From NCBI GenBank assembly GCA_945952105.1, contig CAMFGZ010000013.1, positions 62,001 to 126,000 on the forward strand: 64,000 bases of DNA, written 5' to 3'. The translations under genes and the position numbers were made by a program. The notes below the pieces were generated by a model, which saw only the letters and a program-made list of their open reading frames with translations, was not told the DNA's origin and made no database searches. Shown piece by piece: positions 9,083 to 18,735 of this stretch (position 1 is the first letter of the stretch; every line of letters begins with the position of its first letter). Source of the stretch: an uncultured Rhodospirillaceae bacterium. GTDB taxonomy: Bacteria > Pseudomonadota > Alphaproteobacteria > Reyranellales > Reyranellaceae.

Positions 9083-10591
9083 TCAATGTCCGGCCATGGC
9101 GCGACCGATCGCACCGACATCGGCGCTGGCGGCATCGGTCTCGAGCGCCAGCTTGCCGTCGAACATCACGACGATGCGGTCGGAGAGCTGCAGGATCTCG
9201 TCGAGGTCCTCACTGACCAGCAGCACGGCGGCGCCGCGGTTGCGGGCCTGAACGATGCGGGCGCGGATCTCGGCGACGGCGGCGAAGTCGAGGCCGAAGC
9301 AGGGATTGGCCACGATCAGCAGATCGCCTTCGCTCGACAGTTCGCGGGCCAGAACGGCGCGCTGCACGTTGCCGCCGGACAGGCCGCGAATGGCGGCATC
9401 CGGCCCCGGCGTCTTCACCTTGTAGGCCTCGATCAGCTTCCGGGCCGTCTCACGCATGGGGCTGCGTCTGAGGCGGATGCCGTCCGGCGAAGAGGGCGGC
9501 TGGTCGAAGGAACGCAGGGCGATGTTCTCCGCCACCGACATGTCGGCCACGCAGGCGTTGCGCAGCGGCTCCTCGGGCAGGCAGGCGATCTTGTGCCGAA
9601 CCATCTCGGGCCGCGTCGCCGTGTAGATCTCGCCGTGCACCAGCATCTTGCCCGCTTCGGCGTCACGCTGGCCGGCGAGCGCCTCCACCAGCTCGCGCTG
9701 GCCGTTGCCCGACACGCCGGCGATGCCCACGATCTCGCCGGCCCGGATGTCGAGTTTCATTTCCTCGACCGCGAGCTGGCCGACATTGTCGGCGACCGAA
9801 AGCCCTTCGAGCCTTAGCACCGCCTTGCCGGGCGCCCGCGCCTCGCGCTCGACCACGGTGCGGGTCTCGCGCCGGCCGACCATCATCTCGGCCATCATGT
9901 CGTTGTCGAGTTCGCTGGTCGGCTTCGTGCCGATCAACTGGCCGCGGCGCAGCACCGTGACGGCATCGCAATAGGTATTCACCTCACGGAACTTGTGCGT
10001 GATGGTGACGATGGTGATCTGCCCGTCGTTCGTGAGCTTCTTCAGCGTCGTCAGCACCTCGTCGGCCTCGTCCGGCGTCAGCACCGAGGTCGGTTCGTCG
10101 AGGATCAGCAGGTTGCGCTTGAGGTAGAGCTGGCGAAGGATCTCGCCCTTCTGCTTCTGGCCGGCCGCGAGGTCGGCGACGGGCGTGTCGATCGGTACGG
10201 TAAACGGCGTCGTCTCGAAGAACGACTTGAGCGCGCGCCGTTCCGAGGCCCAGTCGATCACCGCCGGCAGGTCGCCGCGCGACAGCACGAAATTCTCCAG
10301 GACCGTCATGTTGGGTACGAGCGTAAAGTGCTGGTAGACCATGCCGAGCCCGAGATCGTGGGCCTGGCGCGGATGCGCGATCGTGACCTCGCGCTCGTTC
10401 AGCAGGATCTGCCCCTCGTCGGCGGCGTAGTAGCCCATGGCGCACTTCACCAGAGTGCTCTTGCCCGCGCCGTTCTCGCCCAGCAGCGCATGAAAGGCGC
10501 CGGCCCTGATTTTGACCGAGACGTCGTCGAGCGCGGCCATCGCGCCGAAGCGCTTGGTGAAGCCGATCAGCTCGAGGGACGGCGCGGTCAC
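9083..10591 (-). CDS. ABC importer ATPase, double NBD (BMP/nucleoside type)
   Basis: 502 residues from a GTG that overlaps the upstream hydrolase stop as GTGA. The first nucleotide-binding domain has Walker [10 protein letters not shown] (about 38) and Walker [10 protein letters not shown]. The second has the degenerate P-loop [14 protein letters not shown] typical of RbsA/MglA-like double ATPases, with [16 protein letters not shown] retained. It should energise the two permeases at 11280-13274 together with the BMP-family binding protein at 13302-14414. Similar systems (NupA, BmpB neighbours) import nucleosides, nucleobases or ureides. Substrate here unknown. Confidence 0.92.
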   Translation of the reverse strand: MTAPSLELIGFTKRFGAMAALDDVSVKIRAGAFHALLGENGAGKSTLVKCAMGYYAADEGQILLNEREVTIAHPRQAHDLGLGMVYQHFTLVPNMTVLENFVLSRGDLPAVIDWASERRALKSFFETTPFTVPIDTPVADLAAGQKQKGEILRQLYLKRNLLILDEPTSVLTPDEADEVLTTLKKLTNDGQITIVTITHKFREVNTYCDAVTVLRRGQLIGTKPTSELDNDMMAEMMVGRRETRTVVEREARAPGKAVLRLEGLSVADNVGQLAVEEMKLDIRAGEIVGIAGVSGNGQRELVEALAGQRDAEAGKMLVHGEIYTATRPEMVRHKIACLPEEPLRNACVADMSVAENIALRSFDQPPSSPDGIRLRRSPMRETARKLIEAYKVKTPGPDAAIRGLSGGNVQRAVLARELSSEGDLLIVANPCFGLDFAAVAEIRARIVQARNRGAAVLLVSEDLDEILQLSDRIVVMFDGKLALETDAASADVGAIGRAMAGH

Positions 10592-11271
10592 TGAAGCGCC
10601 TTGAGGACCGCGGCCGAGGTCGCCACCGCGCCGAACACCCCGCCTTGCATCTCGACCATCTTCAAAGCCGCGGCGTGATTGCCGGCGTCCGTGGCGCCGG
10701 TGCAATCCTCCAGGATCAGGCATTCGAAGCCACGATCGTTGGCCTCGCGCATGGTCGTGTGCACGCACACGTCGGTCGTGATGCCGGTGAGCACGAGGTT
10801 GTCGATGCCGCGCGTGCGCAACATCAGCTCGAGGTCGGTGGCGCAGAACGAGCCCTTGCCGGGCTTGTCGATGATCGGCTCGCCGTCGATGGGGGCGAGA
10901 TCGGGAATGATCTCCCAGCCCGGCTCGCCGCGCACCAGGATGCGCCCGCAGGGGCCGGGATCGCCGATGCCGGCTCCGATCTGCTGCGAGCGCCAGCGCT
11001 TGTTGGGCGGCAGGTCGGAGAGATCGGGGCGATGGCCCTCGCGCGTATGGATCACGGTCCAGCCGGCCTTGCGTGCGCCGGCCAACAGCGCCTTGATCGG
11101 CTCGATCGGCGCGCGCGTCAGCGACAGGTCGTAGCCCATCTTGTCGACATAGCCGCCGACGCCGCAGAAATCCGTCTGCATGTCGATGATGACCAATGCC
11201 GTGTTGTCGGCGCGCAGCTCGCCGTTCCAGGGCCAGGCGTAGGGGCGGGAGTCGATGCGGGTCTTGCTCAT
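10588..11271 (-). CDS. Isochorismatase-family cysteine hydrolase (paralogue 1)
   Basis: 227 residues from the ATG at 11271. Family triad: Asp in VIIDMQTDF, Lys in IDKPGKGSF and Cys in [17 protein letters not shown]. Compared with the paralogue at 8408-9070 it has a slightly longer N-terminus ([12 protein letters not shown]), reminiscent of biuret and ureidoacrylate amidohydrolases (RutB-like); that assignment is tentative. It sits inside the importer operon between a permease and the ATPase and overlaps the ATPase start by four bases. It therefore probably acts on the imported compound or a downstream product. Confidence 0.88.
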   Translation of the reverse strand: MSKTRIDSRPYAWPWNGELRADNTALVIIDMQTDFCGVGGYVDKMGYDLSLTRAPIEPIKALLAGARKAGWTVIHTREGHRPDLSDLPPNKRWRSQQIGAGIGDPGPCGRILVRGEPGWEIIPDLAPIDGEPIIDKPGKGSFCATDLELMLRTRGIDNLVLTGITTDVCVHTTMREANDRGFECLILEDCTGATDAGNHAAALKMVEMQGGVFGAVATSAAVLKALQ

Positions 11272-11279
11272 GACGGCTC

Positions 11280-12206
11280 CTATTTGACGGCGCCCAGCTC
11301 GCCGGGCGCTCCGCGCAGGCTGCGCGCGGGAGAGCAGGTGGCGATCATCAGGGCGAGGGTGAGGACATAGGGCGCGGCGCTGAACAGGTAGTAGCCCTGC
11401 GTGACGCCGACCGACTGCAGCGCCGGGCTGATCGCGCCGGCCGCACCGAACAGCAGGGACGCCCACAGGCAGCGGATCGGATCCCAGCGCGCGAAGATCA
11501 CCAATGCGACGGCCATCAGGCCCTGGCCGCTCGACAGGCCTTCGTTCCAGCTTCCGGGATAGTAGAGCGACAGGAAGGCGCCGCCGATGCCGGCGAAGGC
11601 GCCGCCGGCTGCCGTCGCCAGCAGTCGCACGCGGCCCACCGACGCGCCGATGGCCAGGGCCGCGTCGACGCTTTCACCCGCCAGCCGCACGATCAGGCCC
11701 CAGCGTGTGTTCTTCAATGCCCAGGCCAGCGCGAAGGCCAGCACGATGCCGACGATGAACAGCGGATTGACCTGCAGCGCCTGCTGAACCTGCGGGATGC
11801 TGCTCCAGCCGCCGAGGTCGAGCGCGCCGAGGTTGGGCGCCTTGGGCTGGATGTAGGGCTTGCCCAGGAAGAAGGCGAGGCCGGTGCCGAACAGCATCAG
11901 GCCGATGCCGGTCGCGATGTCGTTGACCTTCGGGAGCTGGCAGAGCGCGGCATGCAGGGCGCCCAGCATCACGCCGACGAGGGCCGCGACGAGGACGCCC
12001 AGCCACGGAGACCCACTCGCCAGCGCCGTGCCGTAAGCGCTCATCGCGCCCATCATCAGCGTCCCTTCGAGGCCGAGGTTGATACGGCCGCTGCGCTCGG
12101 TGAGGCATTCGCCGAGGCTGACGAAGATGAAGGGCGTGCTGACGCGGATGGCGCCCGCCAGCATGGCCAGCGGAACGCCCCAGAGGCCCAGATCGCTGCC
12201 GTCCAT
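11280..12206 (-). CDS. ABC importer permease (BMP/nucleoside type)
   Basis: 308 residues, almost entirely hydrophobic, with about eight membrane segments. The conserved BPD_transp_2 motif [16 protein letters not shown] lies near residue 33, and a second signature [20 protein letters not shown] with AGIGGAF follows. It begins directly at the stop of the partner permease (TGA then ATG, no gap). It pairs with the 12207-13274 product to form the inner-membrane channel. The gene is nine bases upstream of the first cysteine hydrolase gene. Confidence 0.92.
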   Translation of the reverse strand: MDGSDLGLWGVPLAMLAGAIRVSTPFIFVSLGECLTERSGRINLGLEGTLMMGAMSAYGTALASGSPWLGVLVAALVGVMLGALHAALCQLPKVNDIATGIGLMLFGTGLAFFLGKPYIQPKAPNLGALDLGGWSSIPQVQQALQVNPLFIVGIVLAFALAWALKNTRWGLIVRLAGESVDAALAIGASVGRVRLLATAAGGAFAGIGGAFLSLYYPGSWNEGLSSGQGLMAVALVIFARWDPIRCLWASLLFGAAGAISPALQSVGVTQGYYLFSAAPYVLTLALMIATCSPARSLRGAPGELGAVK

Positions 12207-13274
12207 TCAGCGACCCTCCACCGGCTTGAAGCGCCAAAGCCAGTTCCACGAGCGCCCGTAGAGCGTCTCGCTGGCCAGGATGCAGACGAAGATGATGCCC
12301 TGCAGAACGACCACGGCCGCGTCCGGCAGGTCGAGCCGGCGCTGCAGCAGGCCGCCGCTGGCGCCGATGCCGCCCAGCAGGATCGCAACCGGAATGATCG
12401 CCAGCGGATGATGGCGCGCGAGGAAGGATACGAGGATGCCGGTGAAGCCATAGCCGACCGCCAGCGAGGCATTGGCCTTGCCGTGGACCGCCGCGACCTC
12501 GACCATGCCGGCGAGGCCCGCCGCCGCGCCACCCGCGAAACAGGCGATCAGAACATAGCGGCCGACATTGAGGCCCATCATGCGCGCGGTCTTCGGATTG
12601 CCGCCGATCACCTGCATGGCGAAGCCGAAGGTGGTGAAGCGCTGCACGCCGTAACACAGCAGGCAGGCCGCGATCCCGAAGGCGAGACCCCAGTGGACGT
12701 CGCTGCCGCCGATCGTGCCCAGCATGTTGGCGTCGCCGATCGGTGGCGTCGACGGCTTGTTGAGACTCGATGGATCGCGAAGCGGGCCTTCGACGAAATG
12801 GTTCATCAGCGCAATGGCGATGTAGGTGAGCAGCAGGCTGGAGATCGTCTCGTTGACGCCGCGGTACTGGCGCAGGCCGCCGGCCAGCGCGATCCAGGCG
12901 CCGCCGACGGTCATCGCCGCCGCCGCCATGGTGAGCTGCGCGACCAGCGGGCCCGCGCTTGCGACCGCCACCCCGGCCGCCGCCGCCGCGACGCCACCCA
13001 GGACCAGCGCGCCCTCGTTGCCGATGATGATCAGCCCGAGCCGCGCCGGCAGCGCCGTGCACAGCGCCGTCAGGATCAACGGCGCCGCGCGCGTGAGCGT
13101 GTTCTGGAAGGAGAACCAGCTGCCGAACGCGCCCTGGTACATGAGCGCATAGGCCTCGAACGGATCGACGCCCGCATAGAGGACCAGCAGCAGGCCAAAG
13201 ATCACCCCCGACGCCAGCAAGGCCAGCGCCGAGACGGCGATGCGTTCGAGGGCGGTGCTTACGCCCATACTCAC
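12207..13274 (-). CDS. ABC importer permease (BMP/nucleoside type)
   Basis: 355 residues from a GTG preceded by GGGAG at a spacing of six; an ATG six bases inside is an alternative. It is a polytopic BPD_transp_2 permease with IIIGNEGALVLGGVAAA, ETISSLLLTYIAIALMNHF and GFAMQVIGGNPKTARMMGL, the last typical of nucleoside-type permeases. It precedes its partner permease without a gap and follows the binding-protein gene by 27 bp. The inner-membrane location is certain from composition. Confidence 0.92.
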   Translation of the reverse strand: MSMGVSTALERIAVSALALLASGVIFGLLLVLYAGVDPFEAYALMYQGAFGSWFSFQNTLTRAAPLILTALCTALPARLGLIIIGNEGALVLGGVAAAAAGVAVASAGPLVAQLTMAAAAMTVGGAWIALAGGLRQYRGVNETISSLLLTYIAIALMNHFVEGPLRDPSSLNKPSTPPIGDANMLGTIGGSDVHWGLAFGIAACLLCYGVQRFTTFGFAMQVIGGNPKTARMMGLNVGRYVLIACFAGGAAAGLAGMVEVAAVHGKANASLAVGYGFTGILVSFLARHHPLAIIPVAILLGGIGASGGLLQRRLDLPDAAVVVLQGIIFVCILASETLYGRSWNWLWRFKPVEGR

Positions 13275-13301
13275 AACGGGCTCCCGGTCCGCGCGGCGTT
13301 C

Positions 13302-14414
13302 CTAGGACGTCGCGCCCAAAACGCCTTCGACCAGGTAGTTCATGCCCTCGAGCTTGGGCTCGGTCTGGGTATAGGTCGTGCCGTCGGCGATGACGGTGTT
13401 GCCCTTGTTGTCCTTCAGCGGACCCTTGAAGATCGCGAAGCTGCCGTCGACGATGCCTTTGCGGGCCTCCTCGACCTTGGCCTTGGCGGCATCCGACACG
13501 GCAGGGCCGAACGGCGAGGTCTTGACGTAGCCCTCCTTCAGGCCGCCGCGCACGAAGTTGCCGGGCACACCGCCCTTCTTCATCGTTTCGACGAAGTCGA
13601 CATAGATCTTCTCCCACTGCCATTCGGCGCCGGTGAGATAGCCCTTCGGGGCGAGCTTGGCCTGGTTGGTGTGGTAGCCGCTGGTGTAGATGCCGGCGCG
13701 CTCGGCGGTCTCGATCACGACCTTCGGGCTGTCGACATGACAGGTCACGACGTCGACGCCCTGCGCGATCATCGAGTTGGTCGCTTCGGCTTCCTTGACG
13801 GGCAGCGACCAGTCGCCGGTGAAGATCACCTGGGTGGTGGCCTTCGGGTTCACTGACCGCGCGCCCAGCGTGAAGGCGTTGATGTTGCGCAGTACCTGGG
13901 GGATCGGCTTGGCGGCGACGAAGCCCAGCTTGCCGCTCTTGGTCGTCATGCCGGCGACGATGCCGGCGAGATACTGCGCTTCGTCGATGTAGCCGAAGTA
14001 GCTGCCGGTGTTCATCGGGTTCTTGGCCTGGTTCCACAGGCCGCCGCAGTGGCGGAACTGGACCTTCGGATACTTGGCCGCCATGCGCAGCATGTGCGGG
14101 TCGAAATAGCCGAACGAGGTCGGGAACAGGAGCGTGGCCCCGTCCATGTTGATCATGCTCTCCATCGATTTCTCGACGGCGACCGTCTCGGGGACCTTCT
14201 CTTCCTCGACGACCTTCACGCCGGCCATCTTCTTCAGGACGGCCGCGGCCTCGGCATGGGCCTGGTTGTAACCATAGTCGTCGCGCGGGCCGACATAGAT
14301 GAAGCCCACCACCAGCGGCTTCTGCGCCTGGGCGCCACCGGCGAGACCGAGGGCTGCCGCGCTCGCCGCACCGCCGAGAAGTGCACGCCGCCCGATATTG
14401 AACTTGTCGATCAT
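13302..14414 (-). CDS. BMP-family ABC substrate-binding protein
   Basis: 370 residues with a Tat-type leader (NIGRRALLGGAASAAALGLAGGAQAQ) and a BMP/PnrA fold: VGFIYVGPRDDYGYNQAHAEA after the leader, YFGYIDEAQYLAGIVAG and GVDVVTCHVDSPKVVIETAE. It is periplasmic and delivers ligand to the permeases encoded downstream. PnrA relatives bind nucleosides; other BMP proteins in proteobacteria bind nucleobases or related heterocycles. It is the first gene of the six-gene operon 14414 to 8408, with a GGGGGA ribosome site just upstream. It diverges from a GntR regulator with operator-like palindromes in the spacer. Confidence 0.92.
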   Translation of the reverse strand: MIDKFNIGRRALLGGAASAAALGLAGGAQAQKPLVVGFIYVGPRDDYGYNQAHAEAAAVLKKMAGVKVVEEEKVPETVAVEKSMESMINMDGATLLFPTSFGYFDPHMLRMAAKYPKVQFRHCGGLWNQAKNPMNTGSYFGYIDEAQYLAGIVAGMTTKSGKLGFVAAKPIPQVLRNINAFTLGARSVNPKATTQVIFTGDWSLPVKEAEATNSMIAQGVDVVTCHVDSPKVVIETAERAGIYTSGYHTNQAKLAPKGYLTGAEWQWEKIYVDFVETMKKGGVPGNFVRGGLKEGYVKTSPFGPAVSDAAKAKVEEARKGIVDGSFAIFKGPLKDNKGNTVIADGTTYTQTEPKLEGMNYLVEGVLGATS

Positions 14415-14534
14415 TGAACGTCCCCCTTGCTCGTCCGGGCGTCGCGGCCCGCAAGGGGAACAGCAAGCGGTGTGCCACGCCCTGAAGACGATAAAGCCGT
14501 GTGAATCGGCGCCTAAATGGCGTCTGGCCAGTCC

Positions 14535-14550
14535 AAATTGTATGCAATTT
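14535..14550. promoter_or_regulatory. GntR operator candidate, site 1
   Basis: A perfect inverted repeat, AAATTG-TATG-CAATTT, in the divergent spacer between the BMP operon and the GntR gene. The core TTGTATGCAA (14538-14547) recurs exactly at 14608-14617. FCD-type GntR proteins bind short palindromes with TTGT/ACAA-like half sites, so this is a probable binding site for the adjacent regulator. It lies about 120 bp upstream of the binding-protein start. Confidence 0.6.
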
Positions 14551-14607
14551 GCTCAGATTGCGTTCTTTTCGAGCAGGTTGAGTGCACATCTGACTTTGGC
14601 ATCCATC

Positions 14608-14617
14608 TTGTATGCAA
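14608..14617. promoter_or_regulatory. GntR operator candidate, site 2
   Basis: Second exact copy of TTGTATGCAA, 70 bp centre to centre from site 1, close to seven helical turns. It ends six bases before the regulator start at 14624, so binding here would block expression of the regulator itself. The equal face of the helix would allow a loop between the two sites. Confidence 0.5.
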
Positions 14618-14623
14618 ACCCGC

Positions 14624-15283
14624 ATGAGCACCGACACCAACCCGACCCTGTCCGACAAGCTCGCCACGGCGATCGCCGACGGCATCCTCAACGGCACACT
14701 GTCGCCGGGAGAAAGGCTCGACGAGGCGGGTCTGGCCGAACAGCATGGCGTGTCGCGCACGCCGGTTCGCGAAGCGCTGCGCCAGCTCGCGATGAGCGGC
14801 CTGATCGACATGCGGCCGCGCAAGGGCGCCATCGTCTCGAAGGCCACGCCCGAGGAGATCGAGAGCCTGTTCGTGGCGATGGCCGAGATGGAGGCGACCT
14901 GCGCCCGCCTCGCCGCCATGAGCATGACGCCGATCGAGCGGCGGCGGCTGCAGGCGCGGCATGAATCCATGATCGCGCTGGCGGCGGCCGGCGAGACGGA
15001 AGCCTATTCGGACGCCAACGTCGCCTTTCACTCGGCGATCTATGCCGGTGCGCACAATGCGCCATTGGCGGAATATGCGATGAGCCTGCGTCGCAGGGTC
15101 GGTCCGTTCCGCCGCGCCCAGTTCCGGATGGACGGACGCCTGCTGCGCTCCAACCAGGAGCACGACGCGGTCGTGCGCGCCATCCTCTCCGGCGACGCCG
15201 CCGGCGCCCACGCCGCGATGATCCATCACGTCAGCCTGGTCGAGGATGCGTTTGAAGCTTTTGCAGCGATCAACGCGGCGTGA
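14624..15283 (+). CDS. GntR-family regulator, FCD (FadR/VanR) subgroup
   Basis: 219 residues from the ATG at 14624 (another ATG at 14612 is in frame but lies inside the operator-like repeat). N-terminal winged helix: GILNGTLSPGERLDEAGLAEQHGVSRTPVREALRQL. The C-terminal helical FCD ligand domain has metal-ligand-type residues in DANVAFHSAIYAGAHN, NQEHDAVVRAI and MIHHV. It is divergent from the BMP-type importer operon, so the likely effector is the imported compound or a breakdown product, and the likely action is repression. No Shine-Dalgarno sequence is visible before either start. Confidence 0.9.
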   Translation: MSTDTNPTLSDKLATAIADGILNGTLSPGERLDEAGLAEQHGVSRTPVREALRQLAMSGLIDMRPRKGAIVSKATPEEIESLFVAMAEMEATCARLAAMSMTPIERRRLQARHESMIALAAAGETEAYSDANVAFHSAIYAGAHNAPLAEYAMSLRRRVGPFRRAQFRMDGRLLRSNQEHDAVVRAILSGDAAGAHAAMIHHVSLVEDAFEAFAAINAA

Positions 15284-15384
15284 CTGTCGTCCCAGTCTTA
15301 AGAGGATTGGTTAAGTTCTGATCGCTTCGCAAGCTACCTGCTTTTGCTAAGATGAGGGATGACAACAAGCGGTAGCCGTCGCCG

Positions 15385-16254
15385 CTAATTCAGCGCGAAC
15401 GGGAAATACTTCTCGTTGAGCTTCTTGTAGGTGCCGTCGGTCATCATCTCGCCGAACGCCTTGTTCAGCGCCTCGCGCAGTTTGACGTCTTCCTTGCGCA
15501 GGCCGGCGGCGACGCCGACGCCCAGCGTCTGCGTGTCCTTGATGTCCTGGCCGACCAGTTCGCAGCATTTGCCTTCCGGCTTCTGGCTCCATAGCCAGAG
15601 CTGCGCCTTGTCGCCGAACACTGCGTCGACCTCGTCGTTGGCGAGGCCGGCGAGGGCTTCCTGGATCGAGCCGTAGCGCCTGAGCTGGGCGGAGCGGCGG
15701 AAACTCTTGTCGGCCCAGTCGGCGTGCATCGAATCCTTCTGGATGCCGATGCGCTTGTTGCGCAGCAGCGAGGGCGGTCCGTCGAAGGGTGCGCCCTTGG
15801 CGGCGATGAAGGCGCCGGGCGAGAGATAGTAGCGGCGCGACAGGCCCATGCGCTGGCGCCGCTCGCGCGTCACTTCCATCGACGACATGATGATGTCGAA
15901 CTTCTTGTCGATCAGGCCGGGGATCAGCTCGTCCCATTTGAGCGCGATGAACTCGCACTCCGCCTTGATGCGCTGGCAGGCTTCCTGCGCCAGCTCCATC
16001 TCGAAGCCGGCGGGCATGCCCTTGCGGTCGAGATAGTTGAAGGGCGGGAAGGCGCCCTCTGTGGCGATGGTGATCTTGAAGGCCGGCGGCGTGAAAGGCG
16101 ACTTGGGGCCGGGCTTGGCGGCGACCGGCGCCGCGGGCTTGGTGGCAGGTGCGGGCTTGGCCGGCGGCTTCGGCGGGGGCTGTGTCTGCTGCTGCTGGGC
16201 CGAAGCGGCACCCGTCATCGCGACCACGGCAAGGAGAGCGATCAGCCGCCTCAT
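15385..16254 (-). CDS. Amino-acid-type (family 3) ABC substrate-binding protein
   Basis: 289 residues from an ATG overlapping the hemW stop (ATGA). A signal peptide (MRRLIALLAVVAMTGAASAQ) is followed by a Gln/Pro/Ala/Lys-rich linker of about 35 residues. The SBP_bac_3 domain follows: ITIATEGAFPPFNYLDRKG, AGFEMELAQEAC, FDIIMSSMEVTRERRQRM. It is periplasmic. No permease or ATPase gene is adjacent, so it either partners a system elsewhere or works as an orphan sensor. The low-complexity linker is unusual for the family. It is translationally coupled to hemW although the two are unrelated in function. Confidence 0.88.
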   Translation of the reverse strand: MRRLIALLAVVAMTGAASAQQQQTQPPPKPPAKPAPATKPAAPVAAKPGPKSPFTPPAFKITIATEGAFPPFNYLDRKGMPAGFEMELAQEACQRIKAECEFIALKWDELIPGLIDKKFDIIMSSMEVTRERRQRMGLSRRYYLSPGAFIAAKGAPFDGPPSLLRNKRIGIQKDSMHADWADKSFRRSAQLRRYGSIQEALAGLANDEVDAVFGDKAQLWLWSQKPEGKCCELVGQDIKDTQTLGVGVAAGLRKEDVKLREALNKAFGEMMTDGTYKKLNEKYFPFALN

Positions 16255-17405
16255 GCGACCAGCCGCTCGAGCAGGGCATTCAGTCGCTGTCGCCCTTCGG
16301 ATGTGGCGCGCAGATGCGTGGCGTCGATCTCCAGGAAGCCCGCCCTCACGAGCGGTTCGAGCCGCGCCGGATCGAGCGCTTCGACCGGGTCGGCGCCGGC
16401 GACGGACGCAAAGGTGGCGCGGTCGATGCCGTCGGCCAGCCTCAGTCCCATCATCAGCGCCTCCTCCACCAGATCCTGTCCCTCGACGGTCGATGTTTCC
16501 GCCGTGCCGTGGCCCGTCCGCTCGACCGCTTCCAGCCAGGCTTCCGGTCCGCTCGACCGCCGGGTCGCCTGCTTGGCGGCGCCGACGGCAAAGCGGCCGT
16601 GCGCGCCCGGTCCGATGCCGACGTAATCCTGATACCGCCAATAGATCAAATTATGGCGACAGGCAGCCCCCGGCCGTGCGTGGTTGGAAATCTCGTAGGC
16701 GGGAAGGCCCGCTCGTTCGAGCCGCGCCTGCGTCTGCTCGAACATCGAGGCTGAGGCTTCCTCGTCCGGCAGCACGAAGCTGCCGCGCGCGTGATCGGTG
16801 AAGAACCGAGTCCCGCGCTCGATGGTGAGTTGGTAGAGCGACAGGTGCTCGCCGGCGAGCGCCAGCGCGCGCTCCAGCTCCTCTGCCCAAGTCTCCGGTG
16901 TCTGGCCGGGCCGCGCGTAGATGAGATCGAAGGAATGGCGCGCGAAGTGGTGGCGCGCGGTGGCCAGGGCGTCGAGCGCCTCGTCGGCCGAATGCTCGCG
17001 GCCGAGGAATTTCAGCGACGCCGCATCGAGCGCCTGGACGCCCAGCGACACGCGGTTGACGCCGGCCTGCGCGAGGGCCGCGAAGCGGCTGGCCTCGACC
17101 GAGGTCGGGTTGGCCTCGAGCGTGATCTCGATCTCGGGCGCCGTGTCCCAGAGTTCGCGCGTGCGCGCGATCAGCGCGGCGACGATTCCGGGCTCCATCA
17201 GGGACGGCGTGCCGCCGCCGAAGAAAATCGTCTCGACGCGGCGCCCCGGCGCTTCGCGCGCCGCATGTTCAAGTTCGCGCAGCAACGCCGCCCGCCAGCG
17301 CGCCTGCTCGACGCCTTCGCGCACATGGCTGTTGAAGTCGCAGTAGGGGCACTTCGACTTGCAGAAGGGCCAGTGGACATAGATGCCCAGTGGCGCCGTG
17401 CTCAT
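16251..17405 (-). CDS. hemW: Radical SAM heme chaperone HemW
   Basis: 384 residues from the ATG that overlaps the rdgB stop (ATGA). The radical SAM cluster motif is CKSKCPYCDF at about residue 16, followed by FFGGGTPSLM, ITLEANPTS, VNRVSLGVQALD, and the HemW C-terminal region NLIYWRYQDYVGIGPGAHGR. HemW inserts heme into respiratory proteins and is often mis-named coproporphyrinogen oxidase. The order rph-rdgB-hemW is common in alphaproteobacteria. Length and motifs are standard. Confidence 0.94.
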   Translation of the reverse strand: MSTAPLGIYVHWPFCKSKCPYCDFNSHVREGVEQARWRAALLRELEHAAREAPGRRVETIFFGGGTPSLMEPGIVAALIARTRELWDTAPEIEITLEANPTSVEASRFAALAQAGVNRVSLGVQALDAASLKFLGREHSADEALDALATARHHFARHSFDLIYARPGQTPETWAEELERALALAGEHLSLYQLTIERGTRFFTDHARGSFVLPDEEASASMFEQTQARLERAGLPAYEISNHARPGAACRHNLIYWRYQDYVGIGPGAHGRFAVGAAKQATRRSSGPEAWLEAVERTGHGTAETSTVEGQDLVEEALMMGLRLADGIDRATFASVAGADPVEALDPARLEPLVRAGFLEIDATHLRATSEGRQRLNALLERLVA

Positions 17406-18016
17406 CCGAAGCAGGCCTCGACCATCATCCGGAAGGCCCGCCCGCGATGGCTGATGGCGTTCTTCTCGATGTCGGACATCTCGGCCGTGGTGCGCGTGTC
17501 GCCGGCAGGCTGGAAGCAGGGATCGTAGCCATGCCCCCCGGTGCCGCGCGGCGGCCAGACGATCGCGCCGTCGAGCGTGCCGTGGAACAGCTCGACATGT
17601 TCGTCGGGCCACGCCAAGGCCAGCACGCAATGGAAGGTGGCGCCGCGCGCGGCGTCGGTTCTGGGCACGTCGCGCGCCGCCAGCTCGTGCTGGATGCGGC
17701 GCATGCCGACCATGGCGTCGCGAGTCGGGCCTTCCCAGTCGGCGGTGTAGACTCCGGGCTGGTGGTCGAGCGCGTGCACACTGAGGCCGGAATCGTCGGC
17801 CAGCGCCGGCAGGCCGCTGCCGCGCGTCGCCGCCAGCGCCTTCAGGGTCGCATTGTCCTCGAAGGTCGTGCCGGTCTCGTCGGGTGCCGGCAGGCCGAGA
17901 TCGGCCGCCGAGGCGATCTCGATGCCGTACGGTCCCAGCATGCTGCGGATCTCGCCCGCCTTGCCGCGATTGTGGGTCGCCACAACGAGCTTCGGCAGGA
18001 CGAACCGGCGGGCCAT
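17402..18016 (-). CDS. rdgB: Non-canonical purine NTP pyrophosphatase, RdgB/HAM1 family
   Basis: 204 residues. The signature pieces are in order: LVVATHNRGKAGEI (substrate phosphate contact), ALADDSGLSVHAL, GGHGYDPCFQPAGD and SHRGRA. It hydrolyses dITP, XTP and similar to monophosphates in the cytosol, keeping damaged purines out of DNA. The ATG overlaps the rph TGA (TGATG), and its own stop overlaps the hemW ATG, so the three genes are coupled. Confidence 0.95.
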   Translation of the reverse strand: MARRFVLPKLVVATHNRGKAGEIRSMLGPYGIEIASAADLGLPAPDETGTTFEDNATLKALAATRGSGLPALADDSGLSVHALDHQPGVYTADWEGPTRDAMVGMRRIQHELAARDVPRTDAARGATFHCVLALAWPDEHVELFHGTLDGAIVWPPRGTGGHGYDPCFQPAGDTRTTAEMSDIEKNAISHRGRAFRMMVEACFG

Positions 18017-18735
18017 CAGTCGAGCCCGACGGCGGCGCGCTGCAGCGTGGTCAGCTCGCCGATGCCCTTCTTGGCGAGCTTCAGCAGTTCGAGGAACTGC
18101 GCTTCCGAGAAGGGGTCCTGCTCGGCGGTGCCCTGGACCTCGACGATGCCGCCGGTCCCCGTCAGCACGAAGTTGGCGTCGGCGTCGGCCTTGGAATCCT
18201 CGGGGTAATCGAGATCGAGCACGGGGGCGCCCTGCCAAAGTCCGCAGGACACCGCGGCGACCGTGCCGGACAGCGGATTGGCCGTCAGCTTGCCGTCCTT
18301 GATCAGGCGCTGGAAGGCGAAATGCAGCGCCACCCAGGAGCCGGTGATGCTGGCGGTGCGCGTGCCGCCGTCCGCCTGCAGCACGTCGCAGTCGATGTTG
18401 ATCTGGCGCTCGCCCATGGCCTGCAGGTTGACGACGGCGCGCAGCGAGCGGCCGATCAGGCGCTGGATCTCCTGCGTGCGGCCCGACTGCTTGCCGCGTG
18501 CGGCCTCACGGTCCGTGCGGGTATGGGTCGAGCGCGGCAGCATCCCGTATTCGGCCGTCACCCAGCCTTTGCCGCTGTTGCGCATCCACGGCGGCACCTT
18601 TTCGTCGACCGAGGCGGTGCAGAGCACATGCGTGTCGCCGAACTTGACCAGGCACGACCCCTCGGCGTGACGGGAAAAGCCGGGTTCCAGGGAAACCGGG
18701 CGAAGCTGGTCGGGGGCGCGGCCTGAAGGGCGCAT
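18016..18735 (-). CDS. rph: Ribonuclease PH
   Basis: 239 residues, standard length. The motifs match RNase PH, a phosphorolytic 3'-5' exoribonuclease that trims tRNA 3' ends: [45 protein letters not shown] near residue 85 (phosphate-binding Arg), [19 protein letters not shown] and [13 protein letters not shown]. The start ATG has AGGAG nine bases upstream. Transcription is divergent from hrcA, with a 122 bp spacer. Confidence 0.96.
   Translation of the reverse strand: MRPSGRAPDQLRPVSLEPGFSRHAEGSCLVKFGDTHVLCTASVDEKVPPWMRNSGKGWVTAEYGMLPRSTHTRTDREAARGKQSGRTQEIQRLIGRSLRAVVNLQAMGERQINIDCDVLQADGGTRTASITGSWVALHFAFQRLIKDGKLTANPLSGTVAAVSCGLWQGAPVLDLDYPEDSKADADANFVLTGTGGIVEVQGTAEQDPFSEAQFLELLKLAKKGIGELTTLQRAAVGLD

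Noticed and set aside
14415..14534. Riboswitch leader before the BMP importer operon
   Set aside because: I could not identify conserved purine, preQ1 or guanidine aptamer cores; only short repeats near the GntR gene are evident.
11674..14970. A 1098-codon minus-strand frame across three importer genes
   Set aside because: Same-strand out-of-frame reading of the two permease genes and the BMP binding-protein gene; low-complexity Arg/Gly product with no motif.
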